Of a DNA stretch of 64,000 bases, positions 1 to 11,175 are shown piece by piece. Source of the stretch: Plenodomus lindquistii (taxonomy: Eukaryota; Ascomycota; Dothideomycetes; Pleosporales; Leptosphaeriaceae); NCBI GenBank assembly GCA_025504975.1, contig JANUWI010000015.1:248001-312000 (forward strand). The letters run 5' to 3'. The position numbers and the translations under genes were made by a program. A model generated the notes under the pieces. That model was not told the DNA's origin. It was given only the letters and a program-made list of their open reading frames with translations, and ran no database searches. Every line of letters starts with the position of its first letter. The stretch's first letter is position 1.

Positions 1-517
1 TGGCAAAGGAACGGAACTGTTGGCAGGCTCTACCTGACACGCGACGCGATCTCACGCGAATTATATCCGGATGAATCCGCCAGGCGTGACAGGTAGCAGC
101 TCAAAGCTCCCAGAACAGACGGGTAGAAATGAGGTTACCACTCACCGTCAGCACAAAGTAAAAACACAACGAGACTCCTGGAGCGACCATCTGACTCTGT
201 CGGGTGAACATTACAGGATGGCGGTGGCAAGCGTTAGGTAGTCGCAAGGCGAGATGCTGACACGCTGGAGAAGGGCCAGAGCTACCCCGCCACGTGTGGC
301 TGAAGCTTTCTCGATTTGTAACGCGCGATGATGGCGTCAGAGACCTTTGACCAAAGAGGCAAATCGCGAAACGTATTCATTCCAACCCGTCTTCTCGATT
401 TCTCTTCCCATATGCATTGTACATAAACATATCCGTCAAAAAAAAAAATAGCTCGACAAACTCGCAACAATTCGCCTCCTCACCCTCGCCCTGTTCATCG
501 CCCTCTCCTACGCGTCT
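1..517. other. Intergenic, upstream of MsrA gene
   Basis: No coding frame with family resemblance was seen on either strand. The last 100 bases are pyrimidine-rich and run into the start codon of the MsrA gene, so this is probably promoter and 5' leader. Confidence 0.4.
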
Positions 518-1218
518 ATGTCCTTTCTGACCCGCTTTCTCCGCCCCTTCACATCATCCACCATGTCTTCTGCCCCCGCACAGCCCATGACGCCCCCACC
601 CGGTGCGCAGTACGCCACTGTTGCCGCAGGATGCTTCTGGGGCGTGGAACACATGTACCGACGGCAGTTTAAGAACCAGGGACTGTACGATGCGCGCGTG
701 GGGTATATTGGAGGAGATACCGAGAACCCGGGGTACAGGGCGGTGTGTAGCGGACGGACTGGTCGTAAGTAACTCCGTTTCCTTCTTTGAGAAAATGCGA
801 GGGTACAGGAGACGATACGATGCAAGATTCGTCAAGATGAGTGAGTTGGTAATTAACAAGATCAACAGACGCAGAAGCCCTCCAAGTAATCTACGACCCC
901 GAAAAAGTCTCCTACCGCACCCTGCTCGAATTCTTCTACAGAATGCACGATCCCACCACCGAAAATGCACAGGGCCCCGATCGCGGAACCCAGTACCGCA
1001 GCGCGATCTTCTACCACAATGCTGAGCAGGAGAAAATCGCGAGGGAGGTCACAGACAAGGTGAACAAGCAGTGGTGGAAGGGCGGTGTTACAACCGAGAT
1101 TCTGCCAGCGGGGAAATGGTGGGATGCAGAGCAGTACCATCAGTTGTATCTAGACAACAACCCGGGCGGGTACGAGTGTCCGAGTCATTTCTTGAGAAAG
1201 TTCCCGGATCTGGATTAG
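518..1218 (+). CDS. msrA: Peptide methionine sulfoxide reductase MsrA
   Basis: Reduces methionine-S-sulfoxide in oxidised proteins back to methionine, using thioredoxin as electron source. Two exons, 518-764 and 869-1218, encode 198 residues; the intron is GTAAGT...CAACAG and splits a codon. Splicing restores the family motif GHAEA, which confirms the junction. The catalytic motif GCFWG is present with the nucleophilic cysteine at about residue 39, followed by the usual YRxLLxxFxxxHDPT and DRGxQYRSAI blocks. The C-terminal part contains HQLYLDNNPGGY. The first 15 residues (MSFLTRFLRPFTSST) are basic and hydroxylated and look like a mitochondrial presequence. A second in-frame ATG at 563 would give a cytosolic form. 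The length matches fungal MsrA. Very likely functional. Confidence 0.95.
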
Positions 1219-1358
1219 AAGAACTCGTCGTACATAAGCTTCTCACGATAACCTTTCAATCACCACAACACCAGTCCACACAAGTGTTCAGCGTAATTAT
1301 TTCATCAAGTCTCATCCATTGAACTATACTCTGCGCATAACACAAGAGCACGAGTTAT

Positions 1359-1971
1359 CTACGAAGGCGGCAGAACCTCAAAAGTCTTCGCAACCTCCTT
1401 CTCCCACCCCAACCTATCCTTGCCAAAAATCTCAGCACTAGGCTGAAACTTTGTAACTCCCTCCGTCAACAGTCCAGTGCGCAGGACGATGTTGTCCGGG
1501 CCACCGGCTTCCTGGTGGTGATATACGTGCGAAGTGCAGTTCTTGCAGTAGTAGCAGTGGACGCCCTTACCTAGTTCACACATTAGTATCGTGTTGAATG
1601 GTGGATCGTGGAGCAATGGAAGGGGTAGTGTGGATTAGAACAGGGAAGCTTACCAGAGTCACCCTTGTACGTGTACTTTCCCAAATCATCACCCTTGGTA
1701 ATCTTGAGTGCTTTTTTGGGAATGATTTGGTTGAGCGTGAATGTTCCGCCAGAGAGTTCTTTGCAGGTATTGCAGTGGCTGGACAAACACCGTTAGCACA
1801 CTCGTCCTCGTCACTATCCTCAAAACACCCAGGCTCAATCATGCAGAACCTTCGTGCGAAGTTTGGAGCACACAGCATAACTTACCAAAGGATATGCGCC
1901 TGCTGATCCTGCTGCAATGTCGCAGTCCACTCCGTATTCCCACAATGGCATTTTCCCTTGAAGTCCGTCAT
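1359..1971 (-). CDS. GFA/CENP-V domain protein (glutathione-dependent formaldehyde-activating type)
   Basis: Three exons on the minus strand (1971-1886, 1778-1654, 1570-1359) give 140 residues; both introns have GTAAGx donors and the phases agree. The N-terminus carries KCHCGN, then a CHCNTC pair, and near residue 72 a CYYCKNC cluster. These cysteines are the zinc ligands expected for the GFA fold. GLLTEG and the closing EVLPPS-type tail also fit fungal GFA proteins. Family members bind zinc and some condense formaldehyde with glutathione, but most fungal copies have no proven substrate. The predicted protein is soluble with no signal peptide. Converges tail to tail on the MsrA gene. A TATATAAG element lies about 130 bases upstream. 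Confidence 0.88.
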
Positions 1972-3028
1972 CCTGTCTTATAATTCGTCCTTTTGTTTTG
2001 ATTTCAAAGAATAATATCTTAATCCGGTATGGTATGGTATAGTATAGTAAGAGCGGGTGTAAGACAAGACATCAAGGTCCTCAGCAGCACCTCATGGCTT
2101 ATATAGTGCTGCCCGCTTCACTCCCACATTCACCTAGATACTCTACTTTAGTTCTGACAGATTAAAACCGGAGACTGTATGCGCTGGGTGACGGATCGAG
2201 CGGCGAGATTGGGTAGCGTAAGAACAGCGAGGTATGGGGCGCCCAGCGCAGTGGCTAGGTATTTGTCAATGGGCAGGGGAGTACTGCGGTGGTTGTGCAT
2301 GATGTCCTGTGAGTGCAGTGGTTTGAATGGCATGGTGAGTTTTGCGGTCAGCGTATTTCCACTTCCTCTTCATCTTTCTTGAGGCATTGCTTTTCTTCCC
2401 GCACGTCTAGTCTTTTGCTGCGGTTCTTCATCATCCTCGCAATTGCTATCACCAATTCTACACGCATTGGGCACACATGTCTAGTTCTGGCACCGATCAC
2501 CATAAGGCGGGGCAAGGGGACTTGTCAAGCCTCGCCTCGCGTGCCCCGCTTCCGTCATCGCGACGTGCTTATGCGGATCCGTTGGTCGAGACGAGCAACG
2601 TTGAGAATATGACGTGAGTTGATAAGCAGTGCGAATTCCAAATAATTCCCCGCAGTCGTTGGAGCCGCTTGGTGTAAAGACTCGTGCCGAAGTAGGCAGG
2701 TAAGGTGGTGCGGTCGCGTTGGAGTCTGATTGGCTTGGGCGTGGAATGGAAGGAAGGAAGGATCTGTCGTCACGACAGTTCGAGCTGAGCATGCATGACT
2801 TGTGTTGATAGCGAGATAAGGTGTGGGCTAAATGAACATGTGTGTGTCCTTGCACGGAGCCAAAGGGGAAGCTGTTGGAATCGTCAATCGGATTGCGCTT
2901 ATGAGGAATAGTTATACCATCGTATTGAATATTAATCAAGTACGACAGCACCATCAATCCGCATACTAATCAAACATAGCCGTTCATCAGGCCGAACTTC
3001 CTCATCCGATTACTTTGATTTCGATAAT
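1972..3028. other. Intergenic, GFA promoter side and amidase 3' side
   Basis: About 1 kb without a convincing gene. A 62-codon minus frame (2148-2333) has a hydrophobic centre (LGAPYLAVLTLPNLAA) and could be part of a tiny membrane protein, but no splice partner or family was recognised. A 158-codon minus frame at 2481-2957 has no recognisable features and is probably chance. Confidence 0.3.
2099..2106 (-). promoter_or_regulatory. TATA box of GFA gene
   Basis: TATATAAG read on the minus strand, about 130 bases before the GFA start codon. A run of TATGG/TATAG pentamers (about 2028-2050) lies between it and the start, in the presumed 5' leader. Confidence 0.45.
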
Positions 3029-4838
3029 CTAATCTACTTCAAGTAATTCATATCTTCCACCATGCTTATCAAGGGCATCCTCAACGCGCTCCATGATGGC
3101 TAATACCTTTTCCTCTTCCAGTCTGCGTCCCACAACTTGCACTGCAACAGGTAGACCTGCCATTTTTTCAGCATCGTAGTGCTTGTATGCGCCCTTTGCT
3201 ACGCCATTGAGCTTCTTGAAGTCGAATGACGAGGGCAATGCGTCTTTGACAGAGTCGACATGTGTTACTGGGAGGATACCGGCAGAATAGTCAAGCTATC
3301 AAGCAGTCAGTCGCAAGACATCGTATTGCAAGGGGAAGGTCCTACCAAGTTGAACAAGAAGGTGTAACCACAGCTACTGAAAGCGTCATGCATGCCTCCA
3401 TGCGGCACAGCAGGCGTCGCATTCGGCGGTGTAAGCATGACATCCATCTTCGCTTCCTCAGACCACCAATTATAAAATCTCGCTTTGTACGCTTCACGCT
3501 TGCCAGCAAGCTGCCAGTACTCGTATGCAGACTTGGGGCTCCAGTTGCGGATCAGACCAGCCCAGATGCTGTCGCCTTTGACATATTTGACCCACAGGTA
3601 ATGCACGTACTTGATGAAGCGAGGGAGACGCATGTACTTCACCATCTGCGCTGCACCGAGGTCGTTCCATTCGCCTGTGCGGAAGTGCGCCATGAATGTG
3701 TTGCCGCCGTCACTGAGCAGGAGGTGAGACGCCAATTGAAGCGCTTCGTATGGTGATGGGGGTTCGACATCAAAGACATCGTGACCTTCAGCTTTGAGGG
3801 CTGCGACTGTTTCTTCGATTGCCCGCGCGCATGCTGGTGAGGGGTCTACAACGTGATCGGTGCGCATGACGCCTATTCGGAGCTTCTTCTTCTCTTTGTA
3901 TTCCTCTTCTATCTCTTCCCTCCATGCAAGTGGATGTACAGTGTAATCATAGGTCCATGGCTTCATCTGGATGAATGAGCGTGTGAAGTAAGTCAAGTCG
4001 TTTAGTGTTCGCGCCATTGGGCTAAAGACGCTGGGAATAGCTTCCTGGCCAGCCATACTGGTGTTCATGCCGACCTTGGGCCAGCGACCGGTGGAGCATC
4101 GAATCGAGTAGCAGCCAGAAAAATGTGCAGGTGCGCGTACTGATCCAGCAACGTCTGAGCCGATGCCTATGCGACTTCCGCCAAAAGCAAGCAATGCTGA
4201 CTCTCCTCCGGTCGAACCACCAGGAGAATACTTATTGTTATGTGGATTACTGCATTGGCCCCAAACGTCGTTGGTAGACTCGAAGGACAGGAGTGTGGTG
4301 GGTAGGTTCGTTTTGATGAAGGGTACCGCACCCGCGTCCTTGAGTATCTTGACCATGACTCCATCCTCTGCGTATGGCTTGCCCACATTTCTCGAGTATC
4401 CGACCGAGATGTCAAAGCCCTTGACTTGTATCGAGTCCTTCAATGAGACGGGTATGCCAGCAAGCGGGCCCTTGAGATTGACCTCCTTCTTCGCCCATTC
4501 CTCCGCCTCAGGAAAGAGTATCTCGGTCGCGCAATTTGTCTTCTCATGTGCTCTTATAGCGACCTTTCCATATGCGCGGAGAATATCAACGGGACTCGTG
4601 ACTTGCTTGTGGACATCTTGAACAAGCTCTTGGATGGGCTTGCCGAGGATAGATCGTTCTTGTGAGGAGAGAGGGCCCCTGTACGTGGTGGGGAGGTTTG
4701 CGATCTTGGAGGCTCGTTCCGACTGTTTGCGCCGGCTGGGTGAGGGTTAGCTATGTATCGCATGTACCATGTGGAATACGTGGGAGAGTGCAAGTCATAC
4801 CAATCGGCCTTGTGTTGTCGGTACTCTGTAAGACCCAT
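3029..4838 (-). CDS. Amidase signature family hydrolase (fatty-acid amide hydrolase-like)
   Basis: Hydrolyses amide bonds by the Ser-cisSer-Lys triad; the substrate cannot be deduced. Three exons (4838-4801, 4735-3346, 3295-3029) give 564 residues, the usual fungal amidase length. The triad is visible: Lys112 in GIPVSLKDS, the cis-Ser at about 187 in SPGGSTGGESALLA, and the nucleophile Ser211 in IGSDVAGSVR. The second serine of the usual GGSSGG loop is Thr here, which is tolerated because the cis-Ser is the first one. The last exon holds the conserved AGLPVAVQVVGRR block. No signal peptide, so probably cytosolic or loosely membrane-associated. The first exon is only 38 nt, but its phase agrees with the next exon. 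Confidence 0.93.
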
Positions 4839-6231
4839 GATGCTGCAGAGTTAGTGCTACAGTAGGAAGTAAGTTGGTAAGATCAAAAACACCAGAAGAT
4901 GGCTATTCACACAAGCAAGCTACATGTCTTTGACGCCTTTGGCGCCTTGCGTTGCGCCTACTGTCGGCACGTCTGTTATCGTGACATGGTCGCATGGACC
5001 TGCCGTATTCGAGCTACCCCAGGCTTCAGAAGTGGGGAGCTTGTATGTGATCACGTGAAAAACTGCCATCGCGATGATATTCGCTGCAAGTTTCATTCAG
5101 TGTACCTTACATTCAACGCCAACTCGTATATCAGACCTGTATGTTGTACTGCGTCCATGTCGTGATGTCGTAATGGAGTTGTGTACGCGACAGCTGCATC
5201 GCTTCTTGGCACGAGCGCGGGACAGCGTTTGACTTTGACCACCACAGCACACAGACGCAAACTTTACGCGTCCAACACGCTCCAATGACCACGACGCATC
5301 TGCCACGGCTCATTCAGCTGTCCACCTTTCACAATCCGACGCGACATGACATGCACGGCTATAGCAAATGACCAGCCCAATACAATCGTAATGCTACCAC
5401 CTGTCATAGCCAGCATTGAGTTGTGCAACTGCAGCTGCCCTGTCATTAGCCAGCACGAGCATCGACAACGCCTTCACCATACCAGCGAACGATGATCTAG
5501 ACTTTGTTTCATACTCTCTCTTGTCTGATTGAGCCTCAACACTTTCTAAGCATAGCTCCCGCGCGCGAGGTAGGTCGGACTAGTGGGAGTGGGACCGGGG
5601 ATGTCCAACGATAGCCGCAACTCGCTCCATCAGCCAGTCGATTCTGATCGCAAACTGTGGCTCTCAATCCTCCAGGTACCACGGCAAATGCAGGTCTCTG
5701 AGTGGCTTCCCCAGATTCATTGTCTGAAGTCGAGGCTGTAGCCGCCGCAGCGCGTCAGTGCGGCAGCTCGGACAATTTCTGGAGCATCGCCGTTCTCTGC
5801 TCTCATTGGCGCAGTCAGCGACTACTCATGAGACCTTGAAACCACTGAGGTCCAGACAGACGACTGGCAAGAATAGCAGGCAATCAAGCTATCCCAATCT
5901 AGATTGTCTTGTTGAGGTCGTAAACAGCTTCGTCGATATATAAGGACTGCTGGCAACGGCATCATAACAGTCATCAAACACATCAACCTCCAACTCATCA
6001 CAACTCACTTCGCGGTTTTCCTTTCCGTTTTCTCTGTTTCCTTGTTTCCTTGTCTCCTATCTGGGTCTCATTCGTTCGTCACTTCTTCATTACAACACAT
6101 TCTCTCTGCTGTGCAGATCGCCCCCGTTCTTCATTACATAAAATCGTACCGTCCATCGACCAGAACCACCGTCCACAACACCAGGCCCTCTTTACCAATA
6201 CTTTCGACCGAGCCGACCACAGTCTTTCAGT
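4839..6231. other. Intergenic between divergent amidase and MARVEL-like genes
   Basis: About 1.4 kb shared upstream region. Open frames here (4899-5165, 5758-5943) show no motif and are likely chance. The right end (about 6000-6230) is strongly pyrimidine-rich, typical of a fungal 5' leader. Confidence 0.4.
5937..5943 (+). promoter_or_regulatory. TATA box of MARVEL-like gene
   Basis: TATATAA, about 290 bases before the start codon. It is followed by a CT-rich stretch (6015-6070) of the kind found at transcription starts of highly expressed fungal genes. Confidence 0.4.
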
Positions 6232-6876
6232 ATGCCTGTCCCAAGCTACAACGCCATGCCTTTGAGCAAGATGTTCCTCGGTGTCCGTGTACTCCAGGCC
6301 ATTTGCATGCTCGTTGTCATCGGTATCTGCTCCAACTTTGTGCAGATGATCGTCACCACCGGTGTCGAGCCGCCCAAGGAGTTTGTTGGGACTCTCAGTG
6401 TGGTAAGTCAGTTATAATTACCTCTCTAAACGTGTCTGACTTTTCATTAGGCTTGTATTGCTACGCTTTACATCATGGTCAGCGTGGGCTATTACTGGTC
6501 ACACGCCAACCTGGGTCTTCTCGTCATGACTGGTGTTGACTCGCTACTCCTCATCGCCTTCATCGTCTGTGCGGTCACTTTGGGCAAGCCAATGTCTTAC
6601 CTTAATTGCTACGTCATTGGCAAGTCCTCCTCAGAAGTCGACGCACAATATGCCTACGCTTTTGTTACCGCCGCTTCGCAGAACCTCAACAAGTCAGGCT
6701 CCAACATGGATCTTATGCACTGGGCTGGTGTCACTCGCAACAACTGCTTCCAGGCCAAAGCCACTTGGGGCATGACTATTGCCCTCTGCGTCTTGTTCAC
6801 CACCTCCTGCGCTCTTCTGCCTACTCTTTGGTACAAGAACAAGAAGCCCGCTCCCAAGACTGTGGAGGAGGCCTAA
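6232..6876 (+). CDS. Four-helix membrane protein, MARVEL-like
   Basis: Two exons (6232-6402, 6451-6876; intron GTAAGT...CATTAG, phase 0) encode 198 residues. Four hydrophobic segments are visible: near residues 17-38 (VLQAICMLVVIGICSNF), 58-72, 77-98 (GLLVMTGVDSLLLIAFIVCA) and 160-180 (GMTIALCVLFTTSCALLP). The tail is lysine-rich and ends in TVEEA. This layout, with a longer loop before the last helix, fits fungal MARVEL-type plasma-membrane proteins, thought to organise membrane microdomains. Assignment rests on topology and general resemblance, not a catalytic motif. The strong promoter signs suggest good expression. Alternative: an unrelated small tetraspanning protein. Confidence 0.75.
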
Positions 6877-7223
6877 GCAAAACGATCGAATGGGATGATC
6901 CGATGGGATGATACACGGTTACGAACAAAGTATGGAACGGCATGTCAAGCGCGACTTCTGCCAGCCTCGCCTCCCCTCTTCTTTCCTTTACACCCCAAAC
7001 CAACAAAAAAGTATGCATCGCGATGGCGCTTGGTGTTTTGTCTTTCTTCTGTCTTTACCGTCTTCTGTTCTTTGCAGACATTGAATGTCTATAATCCTAA
7101 TGGATATTTACCGGGCTCAGTCCCTTGAAGTACACTTTCCACATTCACACCATGCAACGTGCTACAATCAGTGATTCGTCTCTCTACTTTCTTTGTCAAC
7201 GACTTTTGACTTTCCAATATGCA
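6877..7223. other. Intergenic / 3' region of MARVEL-like gene
   Basis: No coding signal. It probably holds the 3' UTR and poly(A) region of the preceding gene. Confidence 0.3.
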
Positions 7224-7505
7224 ACGCTCATTACGCAGCAAACCGTTCTATTCGACTATATCAATGCTGAAGTGGGGTATTTGGGCGGCGGGAGCAATGA
7301 GCGATTGGCGAATGTGAGTGTGAATGGGGGGTCTCCGCAGATTGTGGGTTTCCCACTCAGTGGGTATAGTTGGGACGAGGATGTGAGGAAGGGGTGGAAG
7401 GTGGTGTTGAGTGGGTTTAGCACGACTGGGGGGAATGGTGTGGCGGTTGAGGGGGTGGGGAGTGGGTGGGCGCTGGATCTTGATAGGGTTGGTGTTGTTG
7501 CTTGA
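7224..7505 (+). pseudogene. Orphan C-terminal domain of a GH27-type alpha-galactosidase
   Basis: The reading frame from about 7224 encodes roughly 90 residues resembling the beta-sandwich (CBM35-like) tail of fungal secreted alpha-galactosidases. Visible motifs are FDYINAEVGYLGGGSNERL, VNGG, FPLSGYSWDEDVRKGW and, at the end, WALDLDRVGVV. No glycoside hydrolase catalytic domain is present upstream: the preceding 350 bases give only a short unrelated extension, and the MARVEL-like gene lies beyond. The fragment itself has no stop or frameshift. It is best read as the 3' relic of a gene whose catalytic part was deleted or moved. A free-standing carbohydrate-binding protein is less likely because no signal peptide precedes it. 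Confidence 0.7.
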
Positions 7506-7773
7506 GAGAGTGGTTGAATGGTGTGTAGAGGGCATTTGTGGAATTTGGTTACATGGAAACTGCATGTATCCTTTGTGATATAAGATTGGTGTGGTGTGTG
7601 GTGCGGAAAATATCCGCTGGTATGATGAACGATCAATATCAACGAGAAGCCTAGCCAAACGTAGAGTGACAAAAGGCGGTGGGTATACCGAACCTAAGAA
7701 AAGATTCTGAAAACATTACATATGGCAACAGTATGCTAGAAGATGGACCAAGAAAGATTCCCTGCGCGCAACG

Positions 7774-9488
7774 CTATACCGGATGCAAGCTCGAGTGGTC
7801 GGCCAACAAGCGGTCTCTCGGATGACTCGTGAGGCTTTTGAGCGGGAAGCTCAAAGGATATTGCTGTGGAGTTCTGCCCGCCTTGCGTTGCCGCGCAGTC
7901 ACAACCTCAATCTTTGCTGGCACAACACATTTCGCACGCTCCTCATCTGATAGCACAATGGGCATGGACCCGTAGCTTACAAACAGAACTTTGATTTTCG
8001 TTGCCGAGCCACGGGACTTCAAATCTGCAAGAAACCGATCAAACGATGATATCCACGGGAAATGATTCGACTCTGGTGAGTCCTTTGCGAGTAGATCCAG
8101 ATCCACGATGATGTACACTACGCCTTGTATGCCGGCTAGGATGATCTGGAGAAGCTGGAATAACTCGGTTTCTGTGGAAGGGTCGCGAGAGACTCTGCAA
8201 TTTGAAGCCATGGACTTTTCGGATTGGTGTTCGCTTTGGATGCTGAGAGCTTGTCGGATCAGGAATCTGAGGAGGTCGCTGTCTGTGAGAGGAGATACGT
8301 CGGATGATCGCGGAATTTTCATTGCGAGAAAGTATGGCGTTTTAGTTGCTTGTAGCTGTTCTACGATGTGGATGCAGAGATCTCGCATCACAGAGCGACC
8401 CTGGGAATTCGCGGAGACGATCGACATTCCGGCGTCTTGTGTCGTTGACCATTGACGCATTTTACTTGTTTGCCAGAAGATGTGGGACATCGAAGAACCT
8501 TCCTGTTTTCGCAATCGCTGTCGTCTCATTGGAAAGTGGTGCTCGTACATTTGCTCGGCTGTTGGTACTTGGACATCCAGGATCACCACAATTCGATCAA
8601 ACTAAGGTTCTTGTAACGAAGAATTTGTATCGAGTAATGAGGGGGGTAGCGCTTACATGCCATAGCTACGCTCATCTCTGCTAAACCTTGATTGAACTTC
8701 GCTGCCAAGGCATCAATCTGATCGACCTTTGTTGCCATGTCATCAATCTGGTGGAACTTTGCTGCCAAGATATCGATTTGATTGAACCTCGCTACCAACG
8801 TATCAATCCCATTGAATCGCACTGCCAGAGTATCAATTTTTGCGTCGGCTCTCTGGAGCGTAATATTCATGTCTCTTTGCTCTGCTCGCTCTCCAGAAGA
8901 TGCAAGCTAGTCGATTGTACATGAGAGATCGGCGATCTGATCCAATAGTTCGGCGTAACGAAGCTCCACAGGATGAAATGCCGCATGCCAGACGCTTTTG
9001 ATTCTAGACTCTTCATACCAGTCGCCTGCACGTATGAAGAATCTCAAGATGTGCGCATAAAGCGTTACAAGAGCCTCTTTCATCCGATCAGTTGGGTAAG
9101 GCTTTGCGTTTAGCTTAATCTGCGGGAGCTTGTCTGCTATACGGGCCATGGCCTTCGCGAGCGTGGTGACAGTGTTCTAATTGTTCAGAGTGACCTTGGG
9201 ATAGAATCAGCAGATGCGTCTTTGCTATCCAAACCCTTCAGAAAAGAGTACCATGAGGAGAAACTTTACAGATCCCCAAGCAAGCGCAACGTACTCTGGG
9301 TGGTGTTGCGCAAAGACGTCTAGGACACCACCATAGAAGTGAATGCGCTCTGATAACTTCACAAGCCATTTCCGTACTTTCGTGTCCTTGCGCGCAGAAT
9401 CATACTTCATCTTCGCCACTAGCAATGTAGCCGGTGGATTGACAACGTTTACGGAGCGATGTATCAGCTGGTCAGTGAGCGGCTCCAA
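7774..9488 (-). pseudogene. DUF7708-type fungal protein, broken by two in-frame stops
   Basis: Relic of a multi-exon accessory gene. The first segment (to 9252) contains HFYGGVLDVFAQHHPEYVAL and WGSVKFLLM, the hallmark of the DUF7708 helical domain found at the N-terminus of many fungal NLR-like proteins. After an intron (9251-9195) the domain continues with AKAMARIADKLPQIKLN and PVELRYAELLDQIADLS. Two TAG codons interrupt the same frame, at 9177-9179 and 8907-8909. Five 10-residue repeats follow (8691-8840), then a last exon from 8601 with WQTSKMRQWS and a beta-rich region (VVYIIVDLDLL, IKVLFVSYGS). The last intron's donor is uncertain: GTAAGC at 8656 is stronger, but only a GTAGCT donor a few bases earlier keeps phase. 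Role unknown; the family is suspected in self/non-self recognition. Confidence 0.75.
8691..8840 (-). repeat. Five tandem 30-bp units coding 10-residue repeats
   Basis: Units at 8691-8720, 8721-8750, 8751-8780, 8781-8810 and 8811-8840 are each exactly 30 bp. On the minus strand they encode the decad I-D-x-L-A-x-K/R-F-x-Q. The units have diverged by point changes but kept length and frame, so they expanded while the DUF7708 gene was still coding. Confidence 0.85.
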
Positions 9489-11175
9489 AGCGGGTTGGTC
9501 TCATACGATTCTTTGGTGCACCTCATCAAACCGGGAGATGTGGTGGTCGTGAATAGCAAGCCAGGGCATAACGATGGTCTCATCACCGGTAAGATTGCAG
9601 AAGAATGCCCTGTCAGCAACACCCCGAAGGCGCTTGCTCTCCAATCTCTTGACAATCCATGGCAGAAGAAGAGCAAGAGTGCAAAGAAGAAGTATGCTTG
9701 AAGATGGTTTCTATCGACGTGGAAGTATACATACGACGGGTCATTTTACAAGGACCATGCTCACTCTGAAATCGAGATGGATGTAGAGAACCCCGACAAC
9801 ACAGTCGCGATCAACGCACTAAACATTTATCCGCTCAAGTATGCGACGGAAGCAACGAAAGTTCGTCTCGCGACGCGGGGAAAGACCTTTTCGAGCTGTC
9901 GAGAACGACGACTGATAGCTTACGAGGACACTAAAGGAACATACGGGTTAAGTACAAAGTTACATCCTTCAGTTGAACCCATCTCACTATTTTGCAGAGT
10001 GAAGAACGCTTCGTGGTGGACTTCCAGACTTACAAGCAATTGCACTCCGACACATGGACTTTCAAACAAACCTACAGTTCTCTCAAGAACTAAAATCTAC
10101 AAAGGATCGGCGCTGGCGTGTTCCAGGAGCAAGAACCGCCGCCAGATCCCGAGATCTACGTCTTTCCCTCCACCATGCCAGCCTACAATTTGCGAAGTAA
10201 GAAGTGGGGTATGTTTGTTGCGGCCTGATCGTGGATTCAGACAAAGATTCTGGAGATAGCTGACCTGAGCCAGTTGATACCGATGTCGATCAATTTCGTG
10301 ACGTTCGCTGGAACAAAGAATCGTTCTCTCATCTCGTCATCGACAAAGAGTCCAAAGATCTGATTCATGCCTTGATTACCAATCAGATCGCGCGTGAACA
10401 AGGCACAGATATCATCGACAGCAAAGGCAACGGCCTTATAATACTCCTCCATGGCGGTTCTGGTACAGGCAAGACTTTCACGGCGGAGAGCGTTGCTGAG
10501 CTCGCAGAAAAACCTTTGTTTCGTGTCACATGCGGAGACATCGGCACGAAACCGGAGGACGTGGAGAAGTACCTCGAGTCAGTCCTCAATCTGAGCAAGA
10601 TCTGGGGTTGTGTAGTACTGCTCGATGAAGCTGAGGTGTTTCTGGAGAAGCGAAAGATCACTGATTTAGAACGCAACGCATTGGTATCCGTCTTTCTCCG
10701 GGTCCTGGAGTACTACGAAGGTATTCTCATCCTGACGTCCAACCGCGTCGGTACCTTTGATGAAGCCTTCAAATCTCGCATCCAGCTCTCACTTCACTAC
10801 GACGATCTGAAGAAGAGCTAGCGGCAGCTCATCTGGAAGAACTTCCTCACCAGGCTCAAAAAGATGGACAAGGCACCTCTAGCCAAGGTCACAGATCCTG
10901 CGACCCGGGCCATCAGGAACGCCGAGCCCATTGGCATCGACTTTGGTGAAGTGGAATGCTACATCGGCGAACTTGCGGAGCACAATATGAATGGACGGGA
11001 GATTCGCAATGCCATCACGACGGCTAGGCGACTAGCGAAGTTCAAGAAGGAGCAGATGGACTACAGTCATCTTCAGCACGTAATTGCAGTGTCAAGCAAG
11101 TTTGACAAGTACTTGCAGTCGCTTCAAGAAGGACTCACTGATAATCAAATTCAGCGAGACGATGGCGTAAGATGA
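9459..11175 (+). pseudogene. AAA ATPase with DUF7025-type N-region, broken by in-frame stops
   Basis: Relic of a large fungal AAA+ ATPase. The frame starts within the pre-AAA domain (VSERLQSGLVSYDSLVHLIK, then WKYTYDGSFYK and the INALNIYPLKYATEATKV region). An intron with donor GTTAAG near 9948 and acceptor near 10000 leads to EERFVVDFQTYKQLHSDTW. A second intron starts with GTATG near 10209. The ATPase core follows: Walker A GGSGTGKT, Walker B CVVLLDEAEVF, and LILTSNRVGTFDEAFKSRI. Three stops lie in the frame: TGA 9699-9701, TAA 10091-10093 and TAG 10819-10821; the reading continues in register after each. Roughly the first 200-300 residues expected for the family are missing, and its conserved start abuts the oppositely oriented DUF7708 relic. 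Confidence 0.78.
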
